64,000 bases of DNA from JABDBE01 sp049585795 (GCA_049585795.1 JBAVAQ010000024.1:1-64000), one strand, 5' to 3'. Shown: positions 1 through 8,266, counted from the first letter of the stretch. The notes: generated from the sequence alone by a model not told the origin. Made by a program: numbers and translations.

Positions 1-1
1 T

Positions 2-313
2 CGCGGCGAATGCGAGAACCGCATCGAGGAATTCAAGAACGGTTTTCGCGCCGACCGCCTGAGCTGTCATCGCTTTCTGGCTAATGCCTTCCGCCTGTTG
101 CTGCACGGCTTCGCCTACAACCTAGTCAACCTGTTTCGCCAGCATCTGCCGCAGCCTTGGCGCTCGGCGCAGATCGAAACTTTGCGCGCCCGCTTGTTCA
201 AACTCGGCGCCCGCATTCGCCAGACTGCCCGTTGCCTCCGCGTTCACCTGGCCACCGGTTGGCCGTTTCAAGCTCTGTTCCGTAACGCCGCGCTGGCTTT
301 TAACCCCGGCTGA
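2..313 (+). CDS. IS1380-family transposase, C-terminal part (cut by window edge)
   Basis: The frame is open from base 2 to the TGA at 311-313 and encodes about 103 residues. It begins RGECENRIEEFKNGF, followed by DRLSCHRFLANAFRL. This is the conserved C-terminal block of IS1380-type DDE transposases, carrying the last acidic catalytic residue (the E of the ENRIEE stretch) and the helix after it. The N-terminal two thirds lie outside the window, so I cannot tell whether the element is intact. The gene marks the right end of an insertion sequence. The family assignment is from motif recognition. Confidence 0.8.
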   Translation, partial: RGECENRIEEFKNGFRADRLSCHRFLANAFRLLLHGFAYNLVNLFRQHLPQPWRSAQIETLRARLFKLGARIRQTARCLRVHLATGWPFQALFRNAALAFNPG

Positions 314-611
314 CACTCGTCCGTGTTGTCCAATCCATTTTTCCTCCGCAGTGCGGGCGGAGCCTTGCCCGAAAACAAGATCCCCCTAGCTTCCCCGCGA
401 TTCCTCCGCCCCCAGATGCTCTGCTCCCTTCGCAATCACTCGCTACCTCAAAAAACACCGCCCGCAAGCAGAACAACTCAGCTCTCATGAATTAAGCAGG
501 CTAGAGCAGACTCCGCAGCAGTCTGATAGAGCTAAACCCACCCAGCGGGCCAAAACTCCTCCAAATCAAAATTGTCCCAAGGGTATTTGCATCGGTGGAG
601 ACAACAACGGC
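314..611. other. Non-coding right flank of the IS1380 element
   Basis: No credible gene is seen. The first part should be the untranslated right end of the insertion sequence. The stretch near 487-502 (catgaattaagcaggc) could be its terminal repeat, but the left end is outside the window so this cannot be confirmed. The rest is the 3' flank of the minus-strand secreted protein that ends at 612. Confidence 0.4.
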
Positions 612-2480
612 TCAGCGACCGATGTAGTTGAGGGTGTGTGTGCCCGAACCCACGAGCGTTAGCGTCGTAGGAGAACCTAGCGCAACTTGTGCATTGCAAG
701 CGGCAACCGTCCCAGATGTGTCGCTGCACGTGCAGATCGGCTTGTTACTGTAACTCTGGCTGAACGGGATATTGACGCAATTCGTCCCCAGCCTGCACGA
801 CCCCGCCAAGTCGGTATTGGCGTTCACCCCGCTCCGAATGGCCCCTGCGCGAATGCCAGCGTACGCATACAGCGAGATAAAGTTATCGCTAAGCGTGACG
901 CTGTTAATGTTGTCCATAACCGCGTTTGTACTATTGTTCCTGCGAATACGTTCAACCACGTAATTGCCATTGCTCGACTTATAGTTGCCACTGACTTGGA
1001 CGACATTGGTCCCGGCATTCACGGCTGGACCGCCGACAATTCCGGAAGCGTGGTTTCCCGACGCGCTCCCATTGTTCGCTCCAATCAGCACGCAGTTGTC
1101 GAATCCCTCGCAGTGCCCGTTGCGAACCTCGGTGTTCATCGCGTCTAGAAGCACGGCAGCGATAGGCTTGTGCAGGACCATCGTTCCCCCTCTGCACAGC
1201 GGCACCTGGTTGCTGACATCTTGATTGATCGTCCAGCCGTTAAGCCCTCTCGTCTCCGCATCGCCCATGTAAATTCCAGTGGTGCCGAAATCGCAGTTCA
1301 TGTTGTTGGGGCCGGTATAGATTTCGGCATTCAGCACCGGCCCGAAATTTTGAGACCCAAAACCATGTATATCGACGCCGACAAAAGAGTAGTTGTTAAT
1401 CACGAAGGTGTCCGCGCCGCCCTCTTCCTCCCCGTAAAGGTTCTGCCACCCGATACAGCCATCAAGATTTTGGCAGTTGAAGCCCAGGTTCTTGATATGT
1501 TGACCGAATCCGGCGCACAAGCTGCCGGTCGCGCAACCGTTGTAGGCGACGCCAGCCGACGGACCAAATCCCAGAATTGGCGTCCCCAGCCACAAAGTTC
1601 CACAGCTAGAACTGCAGGGCAAGGTTCCGCTTGGGACAGTGACCGTGACGGTGCTCCCGGCAAAGGATTGAATCTTGAACGTCCCATTGTTCGCTGGTAC
1701 ATTGTTGCCCTTCACCATGGCCAACTCGCCGGAATAGAATGACCCTGCCGGGGGTGACGTGGACAGCGCGATAGTCATCGTGGTACCGGCGATGCTGGTT
1801 GAAGAGATCCCAAACGAGCGCTGCGGAAACGGGTTGTGGCACCCCTGCACCGGCGTATTCGTGCCGGTGCACACAGAAAGGAAAGTACCAATTCCCGCCG
1901 TGGTGCTATTGACTCCCAGCGCGCCCCGGCTGATTCCCTCGATGCCCCAAAAGAAACTAGGAATAATGAGCGCTGGTGTGCCAACGCCTGACCCAAGTCC
2001 ATCGGAGTAAGTAGTGGCGGGGGAAGCAGGGCCATCGGCGTAAAGGTTGACATTGCCTAAAAGGAGCTTTCCGCCGTTATGGCCACTTCCACCGACGCAA
2101 CCATTCAGCATGGTGGTAATGTTAACCGCCTTGCACACATTGATCCCTGTGAAGCCTCTTGCGTCTATAGTGGCTCCTGCGGGATAGCTCGTCGTGCCCA
2201 GCGCCGCACAAGCAGCGGCGATGGAAGCACACATGTCGGCACCGCTAAACAGCGTTGCATCCAGATGAGCTTGACTCGTGGTCAACTGGGTACTGTTTCC
2301 GACCGCAGGTTCACCTTGCGTGGTCAGTTGGGCACGCAGCGTTGGTATTGCCACGAGCAAAGACGCCGCAAGTACGAACAGTGAAGTGAACCGTCGTTTG
2401 AACCGAAGTCTCGTAACAACAAAACCTTCCGAGGGGCTATTCAGTTGACACAGGCAGTAATCGCACGTTGTTGATTTCAT
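612..2480 (-). CDS. Large secreted protein with right-handed beta-helix-like composition
   Basis: 622 residues. The ATG at 2480 follows a good GGAGG at normal spacing. The N-terminus has a basic stretch (RLRFKRRF) and a hydrophobic segment ending ALPTLRAQ-like at about residue 50, so it is probably exported. The mature part is rich in Gly, Asn, Ser and Thr with many short hydrophobic strands (for example NCVLIGANNGSASGNHASG), which is typical of parallel beta-helix pectate-lyase-like or adhesin proteins. Several Cys pairs (CASIAAAC, CNFGTTG-type loops) are compatible with an extracytoplasmic fold. No catalytic motif was recognised. It could be a carbohydrate-active beta-helix or a surface protein. 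It stands alone next to the IS right end. Confidence 0.7.
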   Translation of the reverse strand: MKSTTCDYCLCQLNSPSEGFVVTRLRFKRRFTSLFVLAASLLVAIPTLRAQLTTQGEPAVGNSTQLTTSQAHLDATLFSGADMCASIAAACAALGTTSYPAGATIDARGFTGINVCKAVNITTMLNGCVGGSGHNGGKLLLGNVNLYADGPASPATTYSDGLGSGVGTPALIIPSFFWGIEGISRGALGVNSTTAGIGTFLSVCTGTNTPVQGCHNPFPQRSFGISSTSIAGTTMTIALSTSPPAGSFYSGELAMVKGNNVPANNGTFKIQSFAGSTVTVTVPSGTLPCSSSCGTLWLGTPILGFGPSAGVAYNGCATGSLCAGFGQHIKNLGFNCQNLDGCIGWQNLYGEEEGGADTFVINNYSFVGVDIHGFGSQNFGPVLNAEIYTGPNNMNCDFGTTGIYMGDAETRGLNGWTINQDVSNQVPLCRGGTMVLHKPIAAVLLDAMNTEVRNGHCEGFDNCVLIGANNGSASGNHASGIVGGPAVNAGTNVVQVSGNYKSSNGNYVVERIRRNNSTNAVMDNINSVTLSDNFISLYAYAGIRAGAIRSGVNANTDLAGSCRLGTNCVNIPFSQSYSNKPICTCSDTSGTVAACNAQVALGSPTTLTLVGSGTHTLNYIGR

Positions 2481-2794
2481 TGGATCATCCTCCGAATCTT
2501 TTGGAATTTGTTACTCCCGCACCCCCTCGTCGAGTTGCCGCCACAAAAGTAAAGTAAGGATACCGGCATGAGTAGCTTCGACCATGCGGACGCAACTGTT
2601 GATCGAGGCTACGGTACCTCATTTCAACTACCAAGCGAAGTAGCAAACAGGTCACCTCAGCAGCCCAACCACCGTGAAAAGTACCCGAGGCGTCAGGTGC
2701 AGGTGTGCAAACCGTTTCAGACTTGACACAACTTCAGCGAAGGACGAGACTTGGTAGCCGTATGCAGCAAATCGAGGGCTTTCACGGAGTTAGG
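2481..2794. promoter_or_regulatory. Divergent intergenic region
   Basis: About 310 bases between the minus-strand beta-helix gene and the plus-strand FG-GAP gene. It must hold both promoters. No repeat, RNA fold or convincing -35/-10 pair stood out by eye. The ribosome binding sites of both genes lie at its edges (GGAGGATG just upstream of 2480 on the minus strand; GGAG at 2786-2789 on the plus strand). Confidence 0.4.
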
Positions 2795-3928
2795 ATGAAC
2801 CGGTTAGTTTATATTGCCGCCGTCACGTTGGTTCTGGTCGGCGCGGGGACCGCCGCCAGTGGGCAACAATTCCGCAAAGCCGTCTACTATGGCACGGGCA
2901 AGAATACGGGTCCGTATGCGGTAGTTTCCGCACACTTGACCAACAGTGGTCACCTCGATCTTGCCTTCGCAGATTACGCTAGCGACAGCGTAAGCATATT
3001 GTTGGGCAACGGCGACGGCACCTTCCAATCACCAATCAAATTCTCCGTCCCGGCTGCGTTCGCCCTTGCGGTCGGCGATTTTAATGACGACGGCAATGCG
3101 GACTTGGCTGTGGTTGAGTCGGCAGGCAACCAGTTCGGCTTCCTTCAGATACTGATAGGCGAGGGAAACGGGAGATTTCAGAAGGGCGAACTCTATCAGT
3201 TGGGGATTGAGCCAACATCGGTGGCGATAGCCGACTTCAACGGAGACGGTCATCTTGATCTTGCCGTGGCCAATAACGGTGGACAAAGCGGCAAGGGTAG
3301 TGTGATGGTGTTCGCTGGAACCGGCAAGGGAACATTCAAGACACCGGTCACCTATGAGATCGCAGGCGCACCATGGGGCATCGCCGCACGGGACCTCAAT
3401 GGGGATCACAGCCCCGACCTTGCAGTGACGAACCTCGGAGGTTATGTGTCGATCCTTCTTAACGACGGCACAGGACATTTCCTGAAGCCGGTGAGCTACC
3501 GGTGGAACGGTGCGCCGGTGGATGTAAAGATTGTCGACCTTCGCCACGACGGCAGGCAAGACTTAGTCGTAGCGGACCTGGCGGAAGGCATGGTGGTGCT
3601 GCTTAACAATGGCAATGGCACCTTCGGCAAGCCTACCATTTACATTGTTTGCGGCAATCACTGCCAGCCTCCCGAGGCCTGCGTGCTCGCCGACTTCAAC
3701 CTCGACGGAAAGCTCGACGTAGCTTGCGCTGCCAGTCTCTACGACTCTTACCTTTTTTACGGCAATGGCAGGGGCCAATTCGGAGCCGCCAATCCCATTC
3801 ACGACACCATCCAGAACCAGGGCGGCTACGGCATTGCCTCGGGCGACTTCAACCACGACGGGGTTCCCGACCTTGCCTTCCCCATTGAACTCAAGGGCAA
3901 AGTCGCCATCCTGCTCAACACCAAGTGA
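2795..3928 (+). CDS. Secreted FG-GAP/VCBS repeat protein (paralogue 1)
   Basis: I chose the ATG at 2795, which has GGAG five to eight bases upstream. The open frame extends to a GTG at 2705. The product is 377 residues: signal peptide MNRLVYIAAVTLVLVGAG ending TAASGQQ, then about seven blades with the FG-GAP/VCBS signature (LLGNGDGTF, VAIADFNGDGHLDLAVA, VADLRHDG-like). Repeats of D-x-D/N-x-D-G-x-x-D-L are calcium-binding loops of an integrin-alpha-like beta-propeller. Such proteins are secreted or surface-exposed and are usually assigned to adhesion or left uncharacterised. The neighbour at 4113 is a close full-length paralogue in tandem, showing a local duplication. Confidence 0.85.
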   Translation: MNRLVYIAAVTLVLVGAGTAASGQQFRKAVYYGTGKNTGPYAVVSAHLTNSGHLDLAFADYASDSVSILLGNGDGTFQSPIKFSVPAAFALAVGDFNDDGNADLAVVESAGNQFGFLQILIGEGNGRFQKGELYQLGIEPTSVAIADFNGDGHLDLAVANNGGQSGKGSVMVFAGTGKGTFKTPVTYEIAGAPWGIAARDLNGDHSPDLAVTNLGGYVSILLNDGTGHFLKPVSYRWNGAPVDVKIVDLRHDGRQDLVVADLAEGMVVLLNNGNGTFGKPTIYIVCGNHCQPPEACVLADFNLDGKLDVACAASLYDSYLFYGNGRGQFGAANPIHDTIQNQGGYGIASGDFNHDGVPDLAFPIELKGKVAILLNTK

Positions 3929-3967
3929 AGATTAACCCGAGGCATTTCCCGATTGAGATTTTCGCCT

Positions 3968-4007
3968 CCCACTCTTGTCGCAAAGTGCGCGACAAGAATG
4001 GGCCACC
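3968..4007. repeat. REP-like hairpin repeat
   Basis: An imperfect 14-bp inverted repeat (CCCACTCTTGTCGC at 3968-3981 and GCGACAAGAATGGG at 3989-4002, one mismatch) is followed by CCACC. The same design, CCCACC(C)TT..CGC-loop-GCG..AGG(A)TGGG(G/C)CACC, recurs at 25319-25355 and inside alaS at 62841-62880, so it is a dispersed palindromic family. It may also act as terminator for the upstream FG-GAP gene, although it has no U-run. Confidence 0.6.
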
Positions 4008-4112
4008 CCCCCGAACTACGCATCATAAATGCACGTGAGCAGAGTGTGACGTTGCAACATCTTTCACGTTGACAACCAGCCTTGCTCGCGAGAAAGTAAT
4101 GACGCCTGCATT

Positions 4113-5306
4113 GTGCGCCCGTCTCCTCGCGGGAACCCGAAGTTCAGCAGAGCGCCAGACTCTCGTTTTGTGACGTGCAGAAGTCTCATTATCGCCATTG
4201 CTCTGGGGGCATGCGTGCCTCAGTTGGCCAGTTCCGCCCAGTTCCGACACGCCCTCTACTACAGCGCTGGATCGAACGACCTGCCTCGTCAAGTGGTGAC
4301 TGCTGATCTGCGAAATATCGGCATCTTGGATCTAGTCATCGCGGATTATCTTTCCAATCGCGTAAGTGTTTTGCTGGGGAATGGCGACGGAACATTCCAG
4401 AAGCCACTGAGATTCCCTGTTTCTTCTCCCATTGGGATCGCCACCGGCGACATGAACGGCGACGGAAAGCCGGACTTAGTTATCATCGAGTCCGGAGGCA
4501 CCGGGAAGAGCCTGCTTGCTGTTTTTCTGGGTAACGGCGACGGCACCTTCCGTCAAGCGGGGACAGGCCTATTGGGGATCTATTCAGCGAACGTCGCATT
4601 AGCAGATTTCAACAGCGATGGACATCTCGATGTTGCGGTGGCCAACCGAGGTTTTGACAGACCGGGCAGTGTGATGGTGTTCCTTGGCGACGGGAAGGGC
4701 AATGTCAAAGATCGCATAACCTACAAGGTGGCCGGGGGACCGTGGGGGATCGCGGCAGGCGACCTAAATCGGGACGGCCATCCCGACCTTGCGGCTGCAC
4801 TGGATCTCGCGGGCTCGGTTGCGGTGTTGATAAACGATGGCACGGGACATTTCCTGAAGCCAGTCACCTACAGTGCCGGAGGCGGCGAAGTCGTGGACGT
4901 GAAGATCGCCGACCTGCGCCATGACGGCCGCAACGACTTAGTAATCGCCAACCTGTCCGCAGGCATGGTCGTGCTTTTGAACAAGGGCGATGGCACCTTC
5001 GGCAAACCAGCAATATACCGCCCTTGCGCTGGCCAGTGCTCTGCGGGACCCGAAGCGTGCACGGTGGCTGATCTTAATCTCGACGGGAAGCTGGATGTAG
5101 CCTGTTCCGCTAGTATCGATGACTCCTACTTCTTTTACGGTAAAGGCGACGGCACCTTCGGCACCGCCATCGCCATAGCGGACACCATAAAAAATCAAGG
5201 CGGATACTCGATAGCCTCGGGCGACTTCAACCACGACGGGGCTCCCGATCTGGCCATCCCCATCGAGTACGACGGCAAAGTCGCCATCCTGCTCAACACC
5301 CAGTGA
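4113..5306 (+). CDS. Secreted FG-GAP/VCBS repeat protein (paralogue 2)
   Basis: Up to 397 residues. The start is uncertain: GTG 4113 or GTG 4170 are the in-frame options and neither has a clear Shine-Dalgarno site. GTG 4170 would give a compact signal peptide (CRSLIIAIALGACV...ASSAQF). The mature part is strongly similar to the product of 2795-3928 throughout, with the same order of blades, the same motifs (LLGNGDGTFQKP, ATGDMNGDGKPDLV, SGDFNHDGAPDLA) and the same C-terminus (VAILLNT). It is an extracellular beta-propeller with calcium-binding loops. The pair is a tandem duplication that has diverged evenly along its length. Function unknown. Confidence 0.85.
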   Translation: MRPSPRGNPKFSRAPDSRFVTCRSLIIAIALGACVPQLASSAQFRHALYYSAGSNDLPRQVVTADLRNIGILDLVIADYLSNRVSVLLGNGDGTFQKPLRFPVSSPIGIATGDMNGDGKPDLVIIESGGTGKSLLAVFLGNGDGTFRQAGTGLLGIYSANVALADFNSDGHLDVAVANRGFDRPGSVMVFLGDGKGNVKDRITYKVAGGPWGIAAGDLNRDGHPDLAAALDLAGSVAVLINDGTGHFLKPVTYSAGGGEVVDVKIADLRHDGRNDLVIANLSAGMVVLLNKGDGTFGKPAIYRPCAGQCSAGPEACTVADLNLDGKLDVACSASIDDSYFFYGKGDGTFGTAIAIADTIKNQGGYSIASGDFNHDGAPDLAIPIEYDGKVAILLNTQ

Positions 5307-5437
5307 ACATTTAGAAAAAGGATAATTTGCTGCGGGGTGCGATTAACCGCAACAGAACGATGTTCGTTGATGAAGTACATGGAGTGTCCGGCGTGTGGGG
5401 AGCGATTTGCCGCCCTGCCGGACGCCAGAACCGAGCG

Positions 5438-5480
5438 AATAAAGACCCGCATCTCAGGAGCCATCCGGAGGATGCGGGTC
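5438..5480 (-). ncRNA. Conserved hairpin A downstream of a minus-strand small peptide gene
   Basis: A perfect 10-bp stem (GACCCGCATC at 5444-5453 with GATGCGGGTC at 5471-5480). Read on the minus strand it is followed by TTTATT. Its loop contains GGATGGCTCCT. A second copy at 9188-9234 keeps the loop core and has a compensatory A-T to G-C pair change in the stem. The orientation with a short U-run suggests a terminator or the 3' structure of a small transcript. RNA function is inference from two copies. Confidence 0.45.
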
Positions 5481-5580
5481 ATGCGTGGGGAGGGGCAGGA
5501 ACGTTGACGCTGAATGAGTATACGCTCGTGAGCAATTGCAGCGAAAACACGAAAGTGCAGCGGTCTGTGGGCGTGTGTGG

Positions 5581-5664
5581 CTATTTCGTATGAACCATCA
5601 ATAGGACCATGAGGATTATCAGCGTACAAGTGACAACAACAAGCCACAGACGAAAAACGCTCAT
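5581..5664 (-). CDS. Small hydrophobic peptide A (27 aa), candidate type I toxin-like
   Basis: Translated by hand. The ATG is at 5664 (minus strand) and the TAG at 5581-5583. The peptide begins MSVFRLWLVVV, continues through a near-continuous run of V, L, I, T and M, and ends VHTK. It would form one membrane-spanning helix. The ribosome binding site is poor (AGG directly before the start). About 28 bases upstream, on the minus strand, is TATCGAACAC, which is also upstream of the second such peptide at 9284-9358. About 100 bases downstream lies hairpin A. Size, hydrophobicity and the 3' hairpin recall type I toxin-antitoxin genes, but no homology is claimed. Confidence 0.45.
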   Translation of the reverse strand: MSVFRLWLVVVTCTLIILMVLLMVHTK

Positions 5665-5691
5665 GCCTCATCGTGCCAGAAATGTTGGGCT

Positions 5692-5721
5692 GTGTTCGAT
5701 ACCATACAGTGTTCGCTGTAT
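5692..5721. promoter_or_regulatory. GTGTTCGATA motif with ATACAG/CTGTAT inverted repeat
   Basis: GTGTTCGATA at 5692-5701 is followed by ATACAG (5704-5709) and CTGTAT (5716-5721). The same decamer occurs at 8632-8641 (again with ATACAG...CTGTAT) and at 9382-9391. Each lies between genes of the accessory region. It is likely an operator or promoter element shared by small genes here. The sigma factor or regulator is unknown. Confidence 0.4.
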
Positions 5722-5766
5722 TCCCTTCAACCTGAGGCTTATTGGAAACTGCTTCGGGGGCGTGTC

Positions 5767-5955
5767 ATGTACAACGTCGATTTGGTGCGCAACCTTTGCA
5801 AGACAATAACCCACGAGAAGGACGCCCGGAAGTCCGCCGAACTCCTTGCCCTTTTACGAGCGGTCATGCGGGAGGACCATGAAGAAATCCGAGTCCGGAT
5901 GGCTTTCCTAGCCAAAAATTACTCACTTATTGGCGGGGAATCCCAAGCCGCCTAA
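5767..5955 (+). CDS. Small conserved-type hypothetical protein, 62 aa
   Basis: The ATG at 5767 is preferred because the frame upstream, open to 5692, has no protein-like character and crosses the GTGTTCGATA motif. The product is charged and helical: MYNVDLVRNLCKTI, then EKDARKSAELLALLRAVM, then REDHEEIRVRMAFLAKNY. It looks like a small soluble alpha-helical protein. No domain was recognised and I cannot assign a function. It is the first plus-strand gene of the accessory segment and is followed after 52 bases by another small gene. Confidence 0.55.
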   Translation: MYNVDLVRNLCKTITHEKDARKSAELLALLRAVMREDHEEIRVRMAFLAKNYSLIGGESQAA

Positions 5956-6007
5956 CGGCTCCTTAGTTTGACACGCGACCCCGGCGCGGGAGATTACAGA
6001 GGCAAAA

Positions 6008-6229
6008 ATGGTCGCAACAGGACTCACAGAATTATTAAGGGATACATTGGTGGCTCGTGGATTTCTCGGTCTAGACGAAGCCGAGTGCGTGTATGTACTC
6101 AAGGATTTGGGCGGCAAACCCCATATTGAGGCTGCTGGCCTCAGCGCCAATGCAAGTGAGCGATTCTTGGCAGCGATGGAAGATATGGGCTATGCGCCCG
6201 ACAACTACGAGTCTCTACCGCTGATGTAG
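6008..6229 (+). CDS. Small hypothetical protein, 73 aa
   Basis: ATG at 6008 with AGAGG about six bases upstream. The product begins MVATGLTELLRDTLVARGFL and is acidic and mostly helical, with a segment LSANASERFLAAMEDMGYAP near residues 45-65. No family was recognised. Its start and ribosome binding site look normal and codon use is ordinary, so it is probably a real gene, likely co-transcribed with 5767-5955. A possible 43-codon reading frame (6232-6363) starts three bases after its stop. Confidence 0.5.
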   Translation: MVATGLTELLRDTLVARGFLGLDEAECVYVLKDLGGKPHIEAAGLSANASERFLAAMEDMGYAPDNYESLPLM

Positions 6230-6231
6230 GA

Positions 6232-6363
6232 ATGAAGACTGATATGGGGGCGTTGGAAAGCATTGTCTTGTCACTAAACGTGACTACAGTATTTAGTGTA
6301 TTGCGCGCACCCGACGAGCGCGTTATTTTTCTAATGCACGCTTCGTGGGCGGTCATGGGTTAG
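6232..6363 (+). CDS. Possible 43-aa reading frame coupled to the upstream gene
   Basis: The ATG at 6232 lies three bases after the stop of 6008-6229 and the frame ends at TAG 6361-6363. The product begins MKTDMGALESIVLSLNV and is moderately hydrophobic. The close spacing would allow translational coupling. There is no independent ribosome binding site and no recognised family, so it may be chance. Confidence 0.2.
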   Translation: MKTDMGALESIVLSLNVTTVFSVLRAPDERVIFLMHASWAVMG

Positions 6364-6446
6364 CGTCGGCGGCAAGTCATCCTTATTCGCCGCGACATTC
6401 CGACCCTCACGACCGCTCAGCGCGTACCCCTTACTCACACGTTTCA

Positions 6447-6478
6447 GGCCGGACTTGGGAGGTCCGGCCATTTCTTTG
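6447..6478 (+). terminator. Likely intrinsic terminator
   Basis: An 8-bp GC-rich stem (GGCCGGAC at 6447-6454, GTCCGGCC at 6462-6469) with a 7-base loop and then ATTTCTTTG. It follows the small-gene group 5767-6363. Confidence 0.6.
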
Positions 6479-6525
6479 ACCTGACTCACCTTAAATAGCG
6501 TTGTATTTTACGAAGTTCCGCCAAG

Positions 6526-6566
6526 AGCGCTCTTGACTCCGAGTCTGGGGCGCTTTTTCTTTCTTA
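6526..6566 (+). terminator. Likely intrinsic terminator upstream of the recombinase gene
   Basis: A two-part hairpin (AGCGC outer stem, GACTC/GAGTC inner stem) ends at 6554 and is followed by TTTTTCTTTCTT. It lies 100 bases before the serine recombinase start, so it either ends transcription from the left or marks a former gene end there. Confidence 0.55.
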
Positions 6567-6665
6567 TGCCTCAGAGGAGCTAGAGAACGGACGCTACTTG
6601 TCGTTTCACCGCTGACGACTGAAGTTTCATCACGTTCAGCCGATGTGGCTTTGCAGGAGGACACA

Positions 6666-8204
6666 ATGGCTGAATGTCTGCTTGTTCCCGCTGCGCAGTA
6701 CCTTCGCATGTCAACCGAGCATCAACAGTATTCGCTCGAAAACCAGTCCGCAGCAATTCTGAAGTATGCGGAATCCCATGGGTTCAACGTCGTACGTACG
6801 TATTTTGATGCCGCGAAGAGGGGGCTCGTGCTAAGGCACCGAAAAGGGCTTCAACAGTTGCTCAAAGACGTGGTTAGCGGAACTCCCGATTACAAAGTCA
6901 TCCTCGTCTACGATGTCAGTCGCTGGGGACGATTTCAAGATACGGACGAGTCCGCACACTACGAGTTCCTCTGCAAATCGGCAGGTGTTCCGGTGCATTA
7001 CTGCGCCGAGACCTTCGCAAACGACGGCACGCTTCCAAGCCTCATCATGAAGACGCTAAAGAGAACCATGGCGGCAGAGTTCAGTCGCGAGTTGGGCGTG
7101 AAGGTTCTCGCAGGTCAGAAGCGTTTGGCAGGTCTCGGTTTCAAGCAGGGTGGTATCCCCGGCTACGGCCTGCGAAGGATGTTGATTTCGTCGGCGAGGG
7201 TTTCGAAACAGGAACTAACCAAGGGAGAGCGAAAGAGCATCGCTACAGACAGAGTCATCCTCGTTCCCGGCCCTGCGCACGAGGTGCAATATGTCCGAGA
7301 CATATATCGAATGCTCGTGGCCGAGAAGTTATCGGTCTACGCCATCGCTCGGGAACTCAACGAGAAAGGTATCGAATACGTCGGCGATTCCAAGTGGGAT
7401 TACCAAGCAGTCTACTCCGTGCTCACTCATCCGAAGTACACCGGATGTCACGTCTTCGGCCGAACCTCTAGCAAACTGTACACTCCGGTCGTGAGGCTTC
7501 CGAAATCGGAATGGGTTCTAACCCCCGGAGCCTTCGAGCCCGTTATCGACCACTCAACATTTATGGAAGCGCAACGAATATTGCAGAGTCGGACAATCAA
7601 CAAGTCAGATGCGGACTTACTCGACAACCTGCGAGGGCTGCTTGTCTCGGAAGGGAGACTATCTCTCAGACTGATTCAGAACGCTGCTTGTGTCCCATCC
7701 CCGTCCACATACCGACAACGCTTTGGCGGCTTGCGACGAGCCTACGAACTCATCGGCTATGGCCGTCCTGCTCAGTTCGGTCCGATTGACCTTCGACGCA
7801 GGACGCAGATGTTGCGCGAGGAACTTGTTGCCAAGGTAGTTGCGTCGTTTCCTGACGAGATGTCAATTGTTCGCCGTGGAGGGAGGTGGAGGAGCCGATT
7901 GCAAATACGCAACGGTTTGATTGTTTCGGTGCTCGTCGCTCGGTCAGTGCGAACTTGGAAGAATGCCCTTCGCTGGCGGGTGAACCCAGCGCAGCATGAA
8001 CGCGAGTACGTGACACTTTTCGCACGACTGAGCGAAGGCAATGACTCGTTTCTTGACTTCCATGTACTTCCCAACGTGGAACGTTGCGGAAGGTTCGATA
8101 TTTCTCTGAATGATGGATGGCTGAATCGCGGCGAACCGCTCACTGACTTAAGTGCGTTCTGTACGGTCATATCCCGCGTGGCTGGTGCCCGCCGTGCCAC
8201 CTGA
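6666..8204 (+). CDS. Large serine recombinase (resolvase/invertase type)
   Basis: The ATG at 6666 is preceded by AGGAGGACACA, an excellent ribosome binding site. 512 residues. The N-terminal resolvase domain (about 5-150) carries the catalytic serine in YLRMSTEHQQYSLENQ and the conserved VSRWGRF and LKRTMAAEFSREL segments. A PF07508-type recombinase domain follows (about 155-275: PGYGLRR, IARELNEKGI, LTHPKYTG). The C-terminus holds a predicted DNA-binding segment (LRRAYELIGYGRPAQF) and lacks an obvious zinc-ribbon Cys cluster. Such enzymes integrate, excise or invert DNA by double-strand cleavage through a phosphoserine. It is flanked by terminators and by a triple TGCCGA repeat just past its stop. 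It is the likely mobility gene of the 5.3-9.4 kb region. Confidence 0.9.
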   Translation: MAECLLVPAAQYLRMSTEHQQYSLENQSAAILKYAESHGFNVVRTYFDAAKRGLVLRHRKGLQQLLKDVVSGTPDYKVILVYDVSRWGRFQDTDESAHYEFLCKSAGVPVHYCAETFANDGTLPSLIMKTLKRTMAAEFSRELGVKVLAGQKRLAGLGFKQGGIPGYGLRRMLISSARVSKQELTKGERKSIATDRVILVPGPAHEVQYVRDIYRMLVAEKLSVYAIARELNEKGIEYVGDSKWDYQAVYSVLTHPKYTGCHVFGRTSSKLYTPVVRLPKSEWVLTPGAFEPVIDHSTFMEAQRILQSRTINKSDADLLDNLRGLLVSEGRLSLRLIQNAACVPSPSTYRQRFGGLRRAYELIGYGRPAQFGPIDLRRRTQMLREELVAKVVASFPDEMSIVRRGGRWRSRLQIRNGLIVSVLVARSVRTWKNALRWRVNPAQHEREYVTLFARLSEGNDSFLDFHVLPNVERCGRFDISLNDGWLNRGEPLTDLSAFCTVISRVAGARRAT

Positions 8205-8226
8205 TCGTTCAAGGCAGAGTCTAGAG

Positions 8227-8266
8227 TGCCGATGTGCCGAGCGGAAGTGCCGATTAGTCGGCATTT
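8227..8266 (+). repeat. TGCCGA triple repeat ending in a hairpin
   Basis: TGCCGA occurs three times (near 8227, 8235 and 8248). The last copy forms a 9-bp hairpin with TCGGCATTT (8258-8266). It starts about 20 bases after the recombinase stop. It could be the recombinase terminator or part of a recombination site. Confidence 0.4.

Noticed and set aside
5370..5507. 45-codon plus-strand frame with a CPACG start, resembling a zinc-ribbon stub
   Set aside because: It has a single CxxC pair and covers hairpin A, whose second copy is not in a comparable reading frame. The RNA explanation fits better.
5195..5671. 158-codon minus-strand frame across hairpin A
   Set aside because: It overlaps the end of the FG-GAP gene, has no motifs, and is in a different frame from the 27-codon peptide.
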